Below, in pieces: positions 15,123 to 27,200 of a stretch of DNA of 33,102 nt. Position numbers and translations under genes: made by a program. The notes beneath the pieces are model-generated. The model was not told where the DNA came from. It saw only the letters and a list, made by a program, of their open reading frames with translations, and did not search any database. This DNA is from Gammaproteobacteria bacterium (GTDB taxonomy: Bacteria; Pseudomonadota; Gammaproteobacteria; UBA6429; Thiohalophilaceae). Each line of letters opens with the position of its first letter. The first letter of the stretch is position 1. The stretch covers positions 1-33,102 of the forward strand of contig JASBTR010000072.1 in the NCBI GenBank assembly GCA_030148325.1, written 5' to 3'.

Positions 15123-17060
15123 GTGAGTTTGAAACAGCAGATTTTAACCCTGGTTGCGATCGTTCTTGGTCTGGCCTATGTGGGCACTTTGTATATCAGC
15201 ATTAAAAGCACTCAGGATTATCTCAATAACCAGCTCTCCGTTCATGCTCAGGACACGGCGACTTCGTTGGGTTTATCGCTGGCGCCTGTTATTCGCAAAC
15301 AGGATCTGGCGCAGGCTAATTCAATGATTGATGTAATTTTTGATCGGGGTTATTTCAAATATATATCACTGGATGCCTGGCAGGGATCATTTAAAATTAA
15401 GCGTGAACTGGATGTCTGGACAGCGAAAGCGCCCGACTGGTTTGTAAAATTGCTGGCGCTGGATACGCCTGTGCAGACAAGCGAGATATTTGTTGACTGG
15501 AATAACAGGGCGCAGTTGTCGGTCAGCATTCATCCCGGCTATGCCTATGATGAGTTATGGAAAATAACGCGCAATAATGTTCTCTGGTTATCGATGGTGA
15601 CGATTTTTATCAGCGTGCTGGTGTTTTATGGCTTACGCAGGCTGCTGCAACCACTGATGAGGACAGAGCAGCAGGCGCTGGCTATTGCGCGCAAGGAATA
15701 TCTGTTTCAGGATGAGTTGCCGCACGCGCGGGAGTTACGCAATGTGGTCACGGCGATGAACCTGATGACGGAGAAAGTCAGAGCGAATATAGAAATGCAG
15801 GTGGAGCTGGCAAACAGCTATCAGCAACTGGCTTATCGCGATGCTTTGACGGGACTGGCAAACCGACGCGGCTATCTGGCAGAACTGCAGAGCTTTATGC
15901 AGGACAGGGATGAATTCAGGAATGCGGCCGTTTTGATCATTCATCTGTCAGGTTTGACGCGTGCTAATGAAAATTATGGCTATGAATATGGTGATAAGGA
16001 ATTAAAAACGATAAAAAACTGTCTTTTCCAGCTGCGGCTGGGAGATGAAAAGCAGGTGCCGGCACGGATAGGGGGAGGGGATTTTGCTCTGTTGATCAAA
16101 AATCCACATGCCAATGAGGCAGTGGAATGCGCCGAGATAATATTAAGCGCGTATGCCTCCAGGGGCGATAGTAAATACCCCGGTGATCTGTATATAGGAG
16201 TTACTGAATTCAGTTCAGAGAAGAATATCAGGGAGATACTTTCCGAGGCGGATCAGGCGCGACGTCAGGCAGAATCCCCCGACGCTGAAAAATGGCATCT
16301 ATTTGAAAAGCCATCAGCCCATATGCCGGGGGTAAAGACGGCGGGTGAATGGAGAGCGTTGCTGGACAGGGCTGTTGAAACTGAACCTGAACGGTTTGAG
16401 ATCCATGTGCAACCGATTAAATATTTCGGTCGTGAGAAAACAGGCCTTGTTGAAGTATTGCTGAGAATAAATGAGGCGGGTCAATCTGTTGCGGCGGGGG
16501 TGTTTCTGCCAACTGCACAGGATCATGGCCTGGTGCATAAAATCGACAGGCTGGTGGTTAGCCGGGTACTTGAGTATTCCGGTGCCAATCCGGATATGAT
16601 TTATGCGGTGAACCTGAATATTGCCAGTCTGGAAGATGCTGATTTTGTTCAGTGGTTATTGGATATACTTGTTGAATCTGGCGAGAGAGGCAGGCGTTTA
16701 CTGTTTGAAATTAATGAATCCGGACAGCTCAGGTCAACGGCGATTCAGGCGAGCCTGAATCGCCTGGCAGAGTACAGCGCCGGGGTGGCGATTGAACGGT
16801 TTGGCAGCGGCAATCATGATTTTGGTTATTTGCTAAAATTAAAATTGCGATATATAAAGGTATCCGGCCACTATATCAGGGGCATTGAAGATAACAGTGA
16901 ACATCAGTTTTATCTCAGGACGCTATTGCAAATGGCGCATAATCTGGAACTGGATGTGATTGCCGAACCGGTTGAAACCGAGGCCGTTGCGCGTATTCTG
17001 GAAGAACTGGGCTTTGATGCTATACAGGGTTATTATGTTGGACATCCGCAGCCGGTATGA
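15123..17060 (+). CDS. lapD: LapD-type c-di-GMP receptor (degenerate GGDEF-EAL)
   Basis: A 645-residue inner-membrane receptor. TM1 (about 5-25) and TM2 (about 152-170) enclose a periplasmic LapD_MoxY-like domain. A HAMP-like linker, a GGDEF domain and an EAL domain follow. Both enzymatic sites are degenerate: GGGDF at 317-321 instead of GGDEF, and EVLLR at 444-448 instead of EALLR; the EAL segment IERFGSGNHDFGYL also lacks the catalytic double Asp. It should therefore bind c-di-GMP without making or cutting it, and relay the state to LapG across the membrane. GTG 15123 is preferred, with AAGGTGA upstream. It lies between lapG and the hybrid kinase gene in one direction. Confidence 0.92.
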   Translation: MSLKQQILTLVAIVLGLAYVGTLYISIKSTQDYLNNQLSVHAQDTATSLGLSLAPVIRKQDLAQANSMIDVIFDRGYFKYISLDAWQGSFKIKRELDVWTAKAPDWFVKLLALDTPVQTSEIFVDWNNRAQLSVSIHPGYAYDELWKITRNNVLWLSMVTIFISVLVFYGLRRLLQPLMRTEQQALAIARKEYLFQDELPHARELRNVVTAMNLMTEKVRANIEMQVELANSYQQLAYRDALTGLANRRGYLAELQSFMQDRDEFRNAAVLIIHLSGLTRANENYGYEYGDKELKTIKNCLFQLRLGDEKQVPARIGGGDFALLIKNPHANEAVECAEIILSAYASRGDSKYPGDLYIGVTEFSSEKNIREILSEADQARRQAESPDAEKWHLFEKPSAHMPGVKTAGEWRALLDRAVETEPERFEIHVQPIKYFGREKTGLVEVLLRINEAGQSVAAGVFLPTAQDHGLVHKIDRLVVSRVLEYSGANPDMIYAVNLNIASLEDADFVQWLLDILVESGERGRRLLFEINESGQLRSTAIQASLNRLAEYSAGVAIERFGSGNHDFGYLLKLKLRYIKVSGHYIRGIEDNSEHQFYLRTLLQMAHNLELDVIAEPVETEAVARILEELGFDAIQGYYVGHPQPV

Positions 17061-17105
17061 TCGTGGATAATATCTTTCCTGGCGATAACCTGGAGGGTTA
17101 GCTGC

Positions 17106-18896
17106 TTGACAATACAGGAACAGGATAAAAATCTGGAGTATATCCAGATACAGACGCTGTTAAAGAATTCTCCGGGATTCATTCTGGCATCGGTTTTTTC
17201 TGCAACTATGCTGACCGCCATTTACTGGAAGCAGCATCCGCACGACTTGTTGTTAGCCTGGCTGGGGGCTATCGTGGTGATTAATATGGTGCGCGGTTTC
17301 TTTGCCTGGAAATTCTATAGGGAAGACGTGCAGGCGGAGAATATGCTGTTGTGGTGGCGTCTGTTCTCTATCCCTTCGCTTCTTTCTGTCTCTATCTGGG
17401 GGCTGGGCGCCTGTGTTTTTTACATTCCTAATGGTGGTCAGTACCAGGCAGTAGGGATTGTCGTTCCGCTGGCGCTGGCGGCGGGCTCACTGGTCTTTTT
17501 GTCCATGGTGCGCTGGCTGTTCTTCAGCTCTTTTCTATTGATTACGGTTCCCCTGTTGCTACGGGTATTGATTGAGGGGGATTTTGTTAATATTATTATC
17601 GGCCTCCTGATTGCTGTTTATATCGCCATTTTCATGATTTTTGGCCATAGTATGAATCGCATGCTGACCGAAAGTCTGCGGCTTCGATTTGAAAATCTCG
17701 AACTGGTTAAACGTTTGACGCGAGAAAAAGAATCCGCCGAGATGGCCAATGTTGCCAAGTCCAAGTTTCTGGCGGCAGCCAGCCATGATCTTCGCCAGCC
17801 TCTGCATGCATTGTCTCTGCTTTCCAGCGCACTCTGTGATCGCATCAAATATCCGGAAGTCAAACATATCGTTGACAAGATCATGCTGGCGGTATCCGCG
17901 CTGGAAAATCTGTTCAATGCCCTGCTGGATATCAGTAAGCTGGATTCCGGGGTTCTCAAGCCGAATATCACAAGTTTCAGATTGCGGGATATTTTCGACA
18001 AGATTGAAAATGATTATCGGCCGGAAGCCGATCGCAAGGGGCTGGAGTTTGTCGTCGATAGTTGCTGTGATGCCATTGTCTATTCGGATAATATCCTGCT
18101 GGAACGGGTGATCCGTAACTTTGTTTCCAATGCCCTGCGCTATACGGATAAGGGAAGGGTCAGGCTTTTCTGTAAGCCGGGGAAGGGAAAAATTGTTATT
18201 GTCGTTGAAGATACCGGTGTAGGCATTCATGCAGACAGCCTGCAGGCAATTTTCGATGAATATGTGCAGATAGGTAATCCTGAGCGTGATCGGGAAAAAG
18301 GACTGGGGCTGGGGCTGGCCATTGTTGCCAAGATCAGTCAGTTGCTGGACCACCATGTGCATGTAAATTCAGCACATGGTGAGGGTTCAAGTTTCAGTGT
18401 TGAAGTTCCCCTGGGCCGAAAGCAGGATATTCCCCGGCCAGAGTCAGAACTTGTGCGGACTCCCGGAATGGAACTCAGTCAGCTTAAAATCCTGATTATC
18501 GATGATGAGCGCTCCAACCTGGATGCGCTGGATGCGTTGTTACGGGGTTGGAAATGCGAAGTGATTTCCGTTGAATCGGGCGAGGAAGCCTGTGAAAAGA
18601 TCGATGCGTATAACGATGAGCTGGACTGTATTCTTACCGATTATCGCCTGCGCAATAACAAAACCGGGCTGGATGCGATCAGGTCGATCACGGAAATTAT
18701 TGGCAGGAAAGTTCCGGCGGTGCTGATTACCGGTGATGTGGCAATTAAAAAACTACACGAAGAAGGTGCCGATGCTTACCACCTGATGCACAAGCCTGTG
18801 CAGCCTGCGCGTCTGCGCGCCCTGTTGAAACATATTCATCAGCAGAAATTGCGGGAAGAAATGGAAGCACAACAGGCTGAACAGGGCTCAGGCTGA
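17106..18896 (+). CDS. Membrane hybrid sensor histidine kinase with C-terminal receiver
   Basis: A 596-residue protein. The N-terminal 190 residues hold about six transmembrane segments with no periplasmic sensor of note. A short coiled region (ENLELVKRLTREKESAEMAN) leads to the HisKA phospho-site H227 in SHDLRQPLHAL. The ATPase has an N box (RVIRNFVSNALRY), G1 (EDTGVGI) and G2 (GLGLGLAIV). The receiver carries acceptor D512 (CILTDYRL) and the conserved K (MHKPVQP). No HPt domain is present. TTG 17106 is well supported by GGAGGG at 17092-17097. It follows lapD by 45 bp and ends overlapping the convergent response-regulator gene, which is its likely partner. The signal is unknown. Confidence 0.88.
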   Translation: MTIQEQDKNLEYIQIQTLLKNSPGFILASVFSATMLTAIYWKQHPHDLLLAWLGAIVVINMVRGFFAWKFYREDVQAENMLLWWRLFSIPSLLSVSIWGLGACVFYIPNGGQYQAVGIVVPLALAAGSLVFLSMVRWLFFSSFLLITVPLLLRVLIEGDFVNIIIGLLIAVYIAIFMIFGHSMNRMLTESLRLRFENLELVKRLTREKESAEMANVAKSKFLAAASHDLRQPLHALSLLSSALCDRIKYPEVKHIVDKIMLAVSALENLFNALLDISKLDSGVLKPNITSFRLRDIFDKIENDYRPEADRKGLEFVVDSCCDAIVYSDNILLERVIRNFVSNALRYTDKGRVRLFCKPGKGKIVIVVEDTGVGIHADSLQAIFDEYVQIGNPERDREKGLGLGLAIVAKISQLLDHHVHVNSAHGEGSSFSVEVPLGRKQDIPRPESELVRTPGMELSQLKILIIDDERSNLDALDALLRGWKCEVISVESGEEACEKIDAYNDELDCILTDYRLRNNKTGLDAIRSITEIIGRKVPAVLITGDVAIKKLHEEGADAYHLMHKPVQPARLRALLKHIHQQKLREEMEAQQAEQGSG

Positions 18897-19565
18897 AACA
18901 AACCCTATTTCTTTGGCCATGATTACCGCCTGGGTGCGGTTGGTGGCATTCAGTTCTTTCAAAATTGCGGTAACATGAATTTTTACCGTGCCTTCCGCCA
19001 TGCCCAGACTGTGGGCAATCACTTTGTTGGACATACCTTCACACATTAGTTTCAGTACATCGATCTGACGGGGCGTAAGGCGTGATCTTATTTCTGCGGC
19101 CGCTTCATTTTTGTCCAGATCCGCCAGCAGGGGGCCGGAGCTTGTGATCTGGCGTATCTGGAAAGTGCCGCTGGTGATGGATAGATCGGGAACGAAAATT
19201 TCCCCGTCCAGGATCTGTTTCAGCGCATCCAGCATTTCGTTACTGGTCATGGACTTTGGGATATAGCCTGAAGCACCGCTTTCTATGATGCGCAGCATAT
19301 CGGCTTCATATTCTGAAGCAGTGACAATGGCCACAGGCAATTCCGGGTGATTTTCACGCAGTTTGAGAAGGCCGGAATAGCCATCGATGCCCGGCATGTC
19401 CAGATCCATCAGGATCAGATCCAGATCGGTGTGTTTTTCGACATAGTCGAGAACTTCCGCCGCATTCTCAGCTTCCATTACTTCGACATCATCACCCAGC
19501 GATTGCAGGGTATAGAGCAGTCCCTGACGGAACAGTGCATGATCATCCGCTATCAGTATTTTCAT
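18888..19565 (-). CDS. NarL/FixJ-family response regulator
   Basis: A 225-residue regulator. The receiver begins MKILIADDHALFRQGLLYTL, with acceptor D54 in LILMDLDMPG and the conserved K in YIPKSMT. The C-terminal LuxR-type HTH reads LTPRQIDVLKLMCEGMSNKVIA, then GTVKIHVTAILKEL. I start at ATG 19565; the open frame begins 13 residues earlier, but the receiver starts here. The 3' end overlaps the histidine-kinase gene by 9 bp (18888-18896) in convergent orientation. It probably takes its signal from that kinase and controls nearby surface genes. The divergent tolC operon is an obvious candidate target. Confidence 0.88.
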   Translation of the reverse strand: MKILIADDHALFRQGLLYTLQSLGDDVEVMEAENAAEVLDYVEKHTDLDLILMDLDMPGIDGYSGLLKLRENHPELPVAIVTASEYEADMLRIIESGASGYIPKSMTSNEMLDALKQILDGEIFVPDLSITSGTFQIRQITSSGPLLADLDKNEAAAEIRSRLTPRQIDVLKLMCEGMSNKVIAHSLGMAEGTVKIHVTAILKELNATNRTQAVIMAKEIGFVSA

Positions 19566-19903
19566 GGGGGCATTCCAGGTGGAAAAATGAATTGCACTTA
19601 ACAAAATTATTCCGGTTTCCAGTTTAGATCACTATTACTGGAACCTTAAGTTTTTTACAGCCTTTGAACCATATCACTTTAGTAAAGAGTGTGCCTGAAA
19701 TAATTCAATCTATGACTAAAGTTATAGGTCCTTTATATTATTTACAAAAGTGTGACTTAGTTCCATAATCCCCATGAGATGTGTCAAGATATTTAGGCAT
19801 CAAAGCGGGGACTGTGAGAAAACACGGACATCCCAGAAAACACGAAAACACAGACATCCAGAAACAATTCAGACAACAAAAATAATAAGTGTGAAGGAGA
19901 TTG
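19566..19903. promoter_or_regulatory. Divergent control region between response regulator and tolC operon
   Basis: About 340 bp, A/T-rich. It contains two near-identical direct repeats, gaaaacacggacatcc (19818-19833) and gaaaacacagacatcc (19844-19859), 26 nt apart start to start, plus a third partial aaaacac. This helical-phase spacing and the location upstream of tolC make them candidate activator sites. No promoter boxes are clear enough to place. Confidence 0.4.
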
Positions 19904-21265
19904 ATGTTGGTATTACAAAAGCGCCTCCCCTGCTTGCAATATCTTACCCGATTTATTGTGTCCCTACTGTTATGTTTGTTCAGCATTTCAGCAACCCAGG
20001 CTGAAAATCTGGAAGAAACATATCGCAAAGCACTGGACAACGATCCCCTGTTTATCGGTAGCCTGCATGCGAAACGGGCAGCTAAGGAATCGCTGAATCA
20101 GGCGCATGCGGCTTATTTGCCCAATGTCAGCCTGGATATCGAGCGCACGGAAACCACTCAGGATGTAATCAGCAGTGACAATGCCGTGTTTGCGGTCGGA
20201 CAGATTCGTTTCCCCACCAATAGTTATACCCTCAAACTGACCCAGCCCCTGTTTCAGTGGGCCAGCATCGTGCGCATTCGCCAGGCGGAAGTGGAAAGCA
20301 AACGCGCGGAAGTGGAATATTACAGGGCGCGTCAGGATTTGATGCTGCGCACGGCTGAACGTTATATGAAAGTGCTGGCCGCACAGGATCTGCTTGAATT
20401 TTCGGAAACCGAAAAAATCGCCGTCCAGCGCCAGCTGGATCTGGCCACCGGGCGTTATCGCATGGGTCTGGCGCGTTTAACCGACAAGCTGGATGCTGAA
20501 GCGCGTTTTGCCTGGGTGGACTCGGTCAGTGTCGAAAATCGTTTTGCTGTGGATGATGCTGAGCAGGAACTGCGTGAGTCGACCGGGGAATTGCCGAAAA
20601 ATCTGAGCCGACTGAAAAAAGACATTGTCCTGGAACGGCCCGATCCCCTGGATTTACAGGCATGGATTGATACGGCAATAGAATCCAATCCAGATATGAT
20701 TATCCAGCGCTATGCCGTGGAAATTGCCCGCCATGAACAGGAACGCCAGAAAGCCGGTCACCTGCCAACCCTGGATGTGGTTGCGCGACAGAATTACCGC
20801 GAGACGGGCGGCACCCTGTTTGGTGGCGGCAGCGAGGTTGTTAACCGGGATATCCTGCTGCGCTTTAGTTTGCCTATCTATGAAGGCGGCATGGTTAGCT
20901 CGCGCAGTCGGGAAACGGCCGAGCTTTATGCCAAAGCCAAACAGGATCTTGAACAGCAGACCCGACTGGTGCTGCGTCAGACCACCGCCGCCCACCACGG
21001 CGTCATCAGCGCTATCAGTAAGGTGGAAGCGTTGAGTCGCGCTGTGAAATCCCAGCAGCGCACATTGAAGGCCAAACGCCAGGGCTTCAAGTCCGGACTC
21101 AATACCAATATTCATGTGCTCGATGCCGAGCGTGATCTTTATCAGGCGAAAAAAGATTATGCTCAGGCCCGCTATGAATATTTACTTAACAGTTTACGCC
21201 TTAAAAAAGTAACGGGAAATCTGACGGAACAGGATCTGCTGGCAATCAATAACTGGCTGGAATAA
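19904..21265 (+). CDS. TolC-family outer membrane protein (type I secretion)
   Basis: A 453-residue outer-membrane channel protein. It has a signal peptide (VSLLLCLFSISATQA, cut before ENLEETYRKAL). The mature N-terminus, ENLEETYRKALDNDPLFIGS, and later LLNSLRLKKVTGNLTEQDLLAINNWL are typical of type I secretion TolC/LapE-like proteins. Two tandem helical halves with the RQAEVESKRAEVEYYRARQDL pattern form the barrel and tunnel. ATG 19904 is preferred over TTG 19901, with AAGGAGA just upstream. It ends 30 bp before the giant gene and probably exports its product. The ABC transporter and membrane-fusion partners are not in the window. Confidence 0.92.
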   Translation: MLVLQKRLPCLQYLTRFIVSLLLCLFSISATQAENLEETYRKALDNDPLFIGSLHAKRAAKESLNQAHAAYLPNVSLDIERTETTQDVISSDNAVFAVGQIRFPTNSYTLKLTQPLFQWASIVRIRQAEVESKRAEVEYYRARQDLMLRTAERYMKVLAAQDLLEFSETEKIAVQRQLDLATGRYRMGLARLTDKLDAEARFAWVDSVSVENRFAVDDAEQELRESTGELPKNLSRLKKDIVLERPDPLDLQAWIDTAIESNPDMIIQRYAVEIARHEQERQKAGHLPTLDVVARQNYRETGGTLFGGGSEVVNRDILLRFSLPIYEGGMVSSRSRETAELYAKAKQDLEQQTRLVLRQTTAAHHGVISAISKVEALSRAVKSQQRTLKAKRQGFKSGLNTNIHVLDAERDLYQAKKDYAQARYEYLLNSLRLKKVTGNLTEQDLLAINNWLE

Positions 21266-21295
21266 AGAGCATCGCGCCGGCTGGGGAAGTGTTCC

Positions 21296-24200
21296 ATGTT
21301 TAAATATATGAAGAAGCCTGCTTATAAGCAGGACAACGCTGAAACAGTCAGCACAGGATCGGGTATATTGCTGGAGCCGCTGGAACCGCGTATCCTGCTT
21401 TCAGCCGAGATTGCCATTCCGCCCCAGGATCTGGCGCAGGATCTATTACTGGCCGATTCGCAAAACGCCGCTACCGATGCCGATGACGGGATTGTGTTTG
21501 ACCCCCCCCTGATGGGCGATCAGCCTGACGTTGATGCTGCGTTAGTGTCTGCGGATGTTGCCGCTGTTGATGGTAGTGCAAATAGCGAAGATGTGATTGT
21601 TCCCAGCGATGACGTAGTCGTGAATGAGCAGGCTGCTGACGGTGAAGAAAACAATGCGCCGGCAGACAATGCTACGGATGTTTCCACCGACAGCACACCC
21701 GCACCAGAAACTGAAACGATCCATCTCGCCCCATTGCCAGCGGAGGCCCTGTATGAATTCAATCAGCAGGTCGGCCTGCAACTGATCTTCGTTGATCCTT
21801 CGGTCCCGGAATTTAACACCCTGCTTGCAACATTACCCCTGGCTGAAAAGGATGATGCATCCCTGGCAGTGGCAACGGCTGACAGCAATACCGCATTAGA
21901 GAATAATTCTGTCAGCAACTCAGGCATAAGTGAATATTCCTATATTGATCTGGCCGCAGCGGATGTTAACGCTATTGAAGCACCCGTTATTTCCGATAGC
22001 GAGAGTGACAGCCGTACGCTACAGGTATTTGTGCTGGACAGCAGTCGTGATGGTTTAACTCAAATTACGGATGTGCTGGCGCAGTATGACAATGTTGCCG
22101 GCGTGCATGTGTTGTCGCATGGCGCGGCGGGTTATCTGCGCCTGGGCAATGCCGGTATTAACAACAGCAACCTGAACAGTTACCAGAGCCAGCTGCGTGA
22201 GTGGGGCAGCTCATTGACCGAGCAGGCCGATGTCCTGCTGTACGGTTGCGATGTAGCCGATGGCGAAAGCGGCGTGGATTTCATCCAGCGCATCAGCGAA
22301 CTTAGCGGCGCCGATGTGACGGCTTCCAGTGATAATACCGGCGGTGCGATTGCCGGTGGCGACTGGGTGCTGGAAAACAGCACTGGTCTTATCGAAGCGC
22401 CCAACCTGTTCGCCGACGCGACGGATTATAATTATTTACTGGACACCGTGACCGTAAGCGGGACCACCGCCGTTGATAATTTTGTCCTGACGGCTAACCA
22501 GATTTCGGATGGCGGCACAGATACCGCCTTTGCAGATGGTGATGACATTGTTATTAATGCGGATGCCGCTGACGATGTTGTTTCTGTTTTGGACCTTGCC
22601 TCGGCGCTTTCATTGACAGTCAATGGTGAAGGCGCTGACACGCTGGACCTGTCGAGCCTTGGCGCTGATTTGACCGTAACCGTACAGACCAATGGCGACA
22701 TTGTTGTCAGCGATGGCGTAGACAGCCTTATTGTCAGCGGTATAGAAAACCTGATCGGCGGCAGCGGCGTCACAACGCTGGATTATTCGCTCTGGACGGA
22801 TGCGGTTAGCGTTGATCTGCAGGCAGGCACGGCAACCGGTTTTACCAGTATTAGCAACATCAACAATGTTATCGGCGGCAGCGGCAATGACAGCCTGGTC
22901 GGGGATGCAGGAGACAACCTCCTGTTCGGTAATGCCGGGAATGATCAAATCACCGGCAACGCCGGTAATGATACCCTGCGAGGCGGCGCCGGGGACGACA
23001 GTTATTTCTTCGCCGATGGCTGGGGTGAGGACACGCTGACCGATACTGAAGGCGCTAACACGCCGGACTTTGATGCGGTAACCGGCACACTCACACTCAG
23101 TAACAATGCAGGCAGTATCGCGATTGGGGATGGCATAAATACGGTCACGCTGAACCTTGGCGCCAGTGACGCCATTGCCAATGCCGTGCTGGATATCAGC
23201 AGCTGGCAAACTGCACTCGAAGACGGTATGCAGCAGTTGACCGACTGGGCCGGGGCGTTGGGTGGCTACGGTGAGATGGCCAATGCCCTGCCGACGCTGA
23301 GTCTGACGCTGGATCAGGTACTTGATGCACAGAATAGCATCGCCCAGTTGCAGCAGCGACTGGCTGATTATTTTGCAAGCCTGTCTGCCGCTGAGGTTCC
23401 GACCAGTGAAGGTCTTCTGAATTATCTGGCGGGGCTTGATGTAAGCGATGTACAGGACAATCCGGATCTGGGTGGTCTTAATGCCAGTATCGCCCCCGGT
23501 ATGACGCTGGATATCGTGATCGGTGCGACTGGTAATCCAGAACTGAAATTTAATTTTAATTACAGCGCTGAACGCAGCACCACCTTTGATATTAATCTGG
23601 GACGTGAAGCCGCCGAGCTGGGTGTGCAACTGGATGCTGCCGCCACCTTTGATCTGTCTGCACAGATGAATCTCGATGCGGCACTGAGCCTTGCCATCGA
23701 TGACACTAACAACGCAAATTTCTTTCTCGATGTAAACCAGTTTGATGTTAATGCTGGCATCAATGCCACTGATATGAACTTCGGTGTGGATATTGGTTTC
23801 CTTGAAGCCGGGGTTCGGGGCGGCAGTATTCAACTCGATGCCGGACTGGATCTTGGATTTAACGACATTGATGGCGATGGTGCCAATCGCCTGAACATAA
23901 ATGAACTGTCAGGTGATATCGACAGCCTTGTAAATTTAACCCGGCAGGCCGGTAATGGTTTAACTGTCAGCCTGCCAGTCAGCGTCTACAGTGATACGGC
24001 GCAAAGTCAGATCTGGGACACTTTTGCGGGCCAGACTATTGGCGTGACTGCTACTGATGTCTTCAATGGAGAATCGCCGGATATCACTCTCAGTAACGAT
24101 ATCCGGGATTTCAATAATCTCAGCGCCGAAGAAATGCTGGGTATGCTCAATCAGCTGGATGAATGGTTGTTGCAGCTGGCCAAAAGTGAAGTGCTGGATC

Positions 24201-27200
24201 TGGAAATTCCGCTGACTGATGGCGTGACTATTGGTGAGACGCTGGATTTTGCTCAGGCTTTCCGTGATGATGTTCTGCGTCAGCTGGCGCAATATGATGA
24301 ACAGGGATTTATCGAACGCGATGCGGGTGGTAATCCGATCATACATTTTGATAGCGTGCAAACGCTGTCAGAAAAACTGACTGAAGTTCTGGCGGCGTAT
24401 ACAGCGGCAGGCTTTGAGGTGCTGGCGGACTATGATGTCGCCAGCCAGGATCTGAGTTTCCGTCTTGACTGGTCACGTGACTTTGTTGACAGCAGTACAG
24501 CCGTCGACTTTGATGTTGACCTTGGTAGTTTCGGCGGCATTCAATCGGCCAGTGAGTTGGGTCTTAGCGCCAGTGCTGACCTTGGTTTTAGCTTCGGCGT
24601 TAATCTTGCGCCTAATGAAGAACTGCACATTGCTCCACCCCTGTTCGCTCCTGACCTGCCTGCGAATGGTGTCTTGTCCGACACTGCCAACTTTAGTGTT
24701 GCACTTTATGAAGACTCGGCTAGTGGCGAAATCCTGTTAAGCATAATTAACGTTGCTGTTGTTGCCGATGCGACGAACACTTCGATTGACGATCTGGTCG
24801 ATGATGTTCAGGAGGCCCTGAATATTGCTTTGCAGGCACAAGGCTTTGTTGATGGCGATATTGTTGCCGAATACACCGGAAATCGTATTGCACTGACCGC
24901 ACTACCCGCTAGCACCACGATTGACAATGGTGATGGTACTTCATCGGCACAGACGCTGGAGCGTCGTGTGGAAGTCAATACGGTTACTGGTAACACCGCC
25001 TATTCTGAACTGGGCCTGATGATCTCCCCCACACCGTTGGATGGGATTTTAAGTGACACGGCCATCTTCACGCTGGTCGTAGATGAAATAGACTATGTGA
25101 TCAGTGTCGCCGCCGATGCGAGCAATAGCTCGGTAGATGATCTGCTTGACGATATCAATGTCGCACTGGCAAGCGCCGTCGGTAGCGATGGCAGTTCTCT
25201 GCCTGTCGGAGTGGAAGCTTACCGGGCCATGAATAGCAATATGATTGTGTTCAAGGTTGCCGCTGATGCCGGCGTTGCCCGCTTTGCTATGAAAGATATA
25301 AACACGGTTAGCGCCGATGAACTGGGTTTTGATTTTACCGGCGCGGATGGTGTGGCGGATAACGAGCCGGTAGCGCGTGGTCGCGCGACAGAATTTTTTA
25401 TTGAGGATGCAAGTTTTAGCGGGAATCTGAGCTTTGACGCCAGTAATATTGAAGGTCGTGCTAATTTAGGCTTCCTGGCTATCAACATGGATGACAGCGC
25501 GGGTAGTATTACCGCCAGCGCCAGTCTGGATCTGTATGATATTGAAAATGACAGTAGTCGCATCACCCTTGATCGCCTGCTGGAAAAAATGGCTGATGGC
25601 GATATTGCCAATCAGACAGGCGGCATTGTCGATGCCGGTATCACGGGCAACGTTGATATCGATCTGACGGTGACGCCGGAAACCGGCATTGGTATGGACG
25701 GTCTTGCCGCAGCGACGGTCAGCCTGGATCTGGATATTGTCGACTGGCTGGCTAATGCACCGGTGATGAATGATAGCAGTGATGATTATGCGATTCAGGT
25801 GAGTTTCGATGGTCCGGACATCGGTGAATATCTAAAATTTGAAAACATCGGTTTTACCGATGTCATTAGTGGGCTGAATCAGGCGGTAGATTATCTGCGC
25901 GATCTGGAAGATGAGGGCGGTACTGGCGGATTGGTCGAGGCGCTGGATAAAGATCTACCGGTGATCAATCGCAGCACTTCAGACCTGCTTACCATGGCCG
26001 ATCAGTTTGCTACTCTGGTGGATGATCTCGAAGCGGATCCCGCCGGCAGTGTGCAGGCCACCGAAACCCTGATCAAAGATTACCTGGGACTGGATTCCGA
26101 CAGTGATCTGGTCGAGCTGGTGCTGGATACCACTGCCGCCGGTACGGCGGCGCTGCGCATCGATTTAAACTATACGCGCACGCAGGACATGGATGTGCCG
26201 ATGGAATTGAGTCTGGACAGGCTGGCCAGTCTGGCAGGCTTTGGCGGTTTCAATGACAAGTTCGGTAATTTTATCGGTGTCTCTTCAAGCGGCGATCTGG
26301 GGCTGGAAGTTGAAGGCGGTTTCAATCTTTCGATGGGACTGGATCTTTCCGGCGTTAACGCCACAACCTCGCCAACCGCTTTTATGTATGGCGGCAGTGA
26401 TGGCACAGGCTTAAGCTTTGATGTGCGCGCGGTTGGCAATGATCTCGAGTTTACCGCCCAGACCGGCCCCTTCGGCATTAGTGTTATTGGTGGCGACGTC
26501 TCGCTGGGTTCCGGCATCGAGGTGTTTCTTGAAAATGCAGAATATGACTTCGGCGCATTGAATGCCGGTGAACTAAGTATTGACATTACCAATGGCGGCC
26601 TGGCTCAGGCCGCCGACATAAGTCTGCCGGTTTACTTCCCCAGCATTTCCAGCCCGGTAGGTGGTGAAGGCAACAACATCATGGCCATCACGGTGGATGA
26701 TATCGCTGACTTCTTTGACGGCGTTACGGGCAGCGTTTCTATCGATGCGCCCGATTTTACCAATCTGCAACCACTGACCCTGTTCGGCATGTTAAGCAAC
26801 CCGGCGATTCTGGTGGATGGGCTGGATGCCCTGCTTGGCACCCTGCAGGATGGTCTTAACAGCGAAGTACTCAATGTGAACCTGCCTTTCCTGGGGGATG
26901 CCCTGAGTCCGGCGGCACAGTTTATCGAAGGCTTCCGCGAAGATACTCTGGCCTATCTCAGCACCGTGCTCAAACAGAGCGGCGCGGATGATCCGGATGT
27001 GCTGGTGCAGGAAACCCTGTTCAATATTTTTGCCGCCGAAGCCGATGGCGCGGTGAAACTGTTTGACGAGTTCGGCGGCCTCGGTCTGCTGCAGGATCGG
27101 GATGGAGATGGTATTGATCTCGATGATATCGAAGTCAGCGGGTTTGGCCTGACCGATACCTTCGGCCAGTTCGATTTTACTCTCGGAGACAGTTACATCT

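Noticed and set aside
22117..22134. GAAG in SHGAAGYL of the giant as a LapG site
   Set aside because: It is part of the conserved DUF4347 motif and is preceded by Gly, not Thr/Ala/Pro.
22610..23833. 407-residue open frame on the minus strand inside the giant gene
   Set aside because: A shadow of biased codons in the repetitive plus-strand gene; its translation looks like no known protein.
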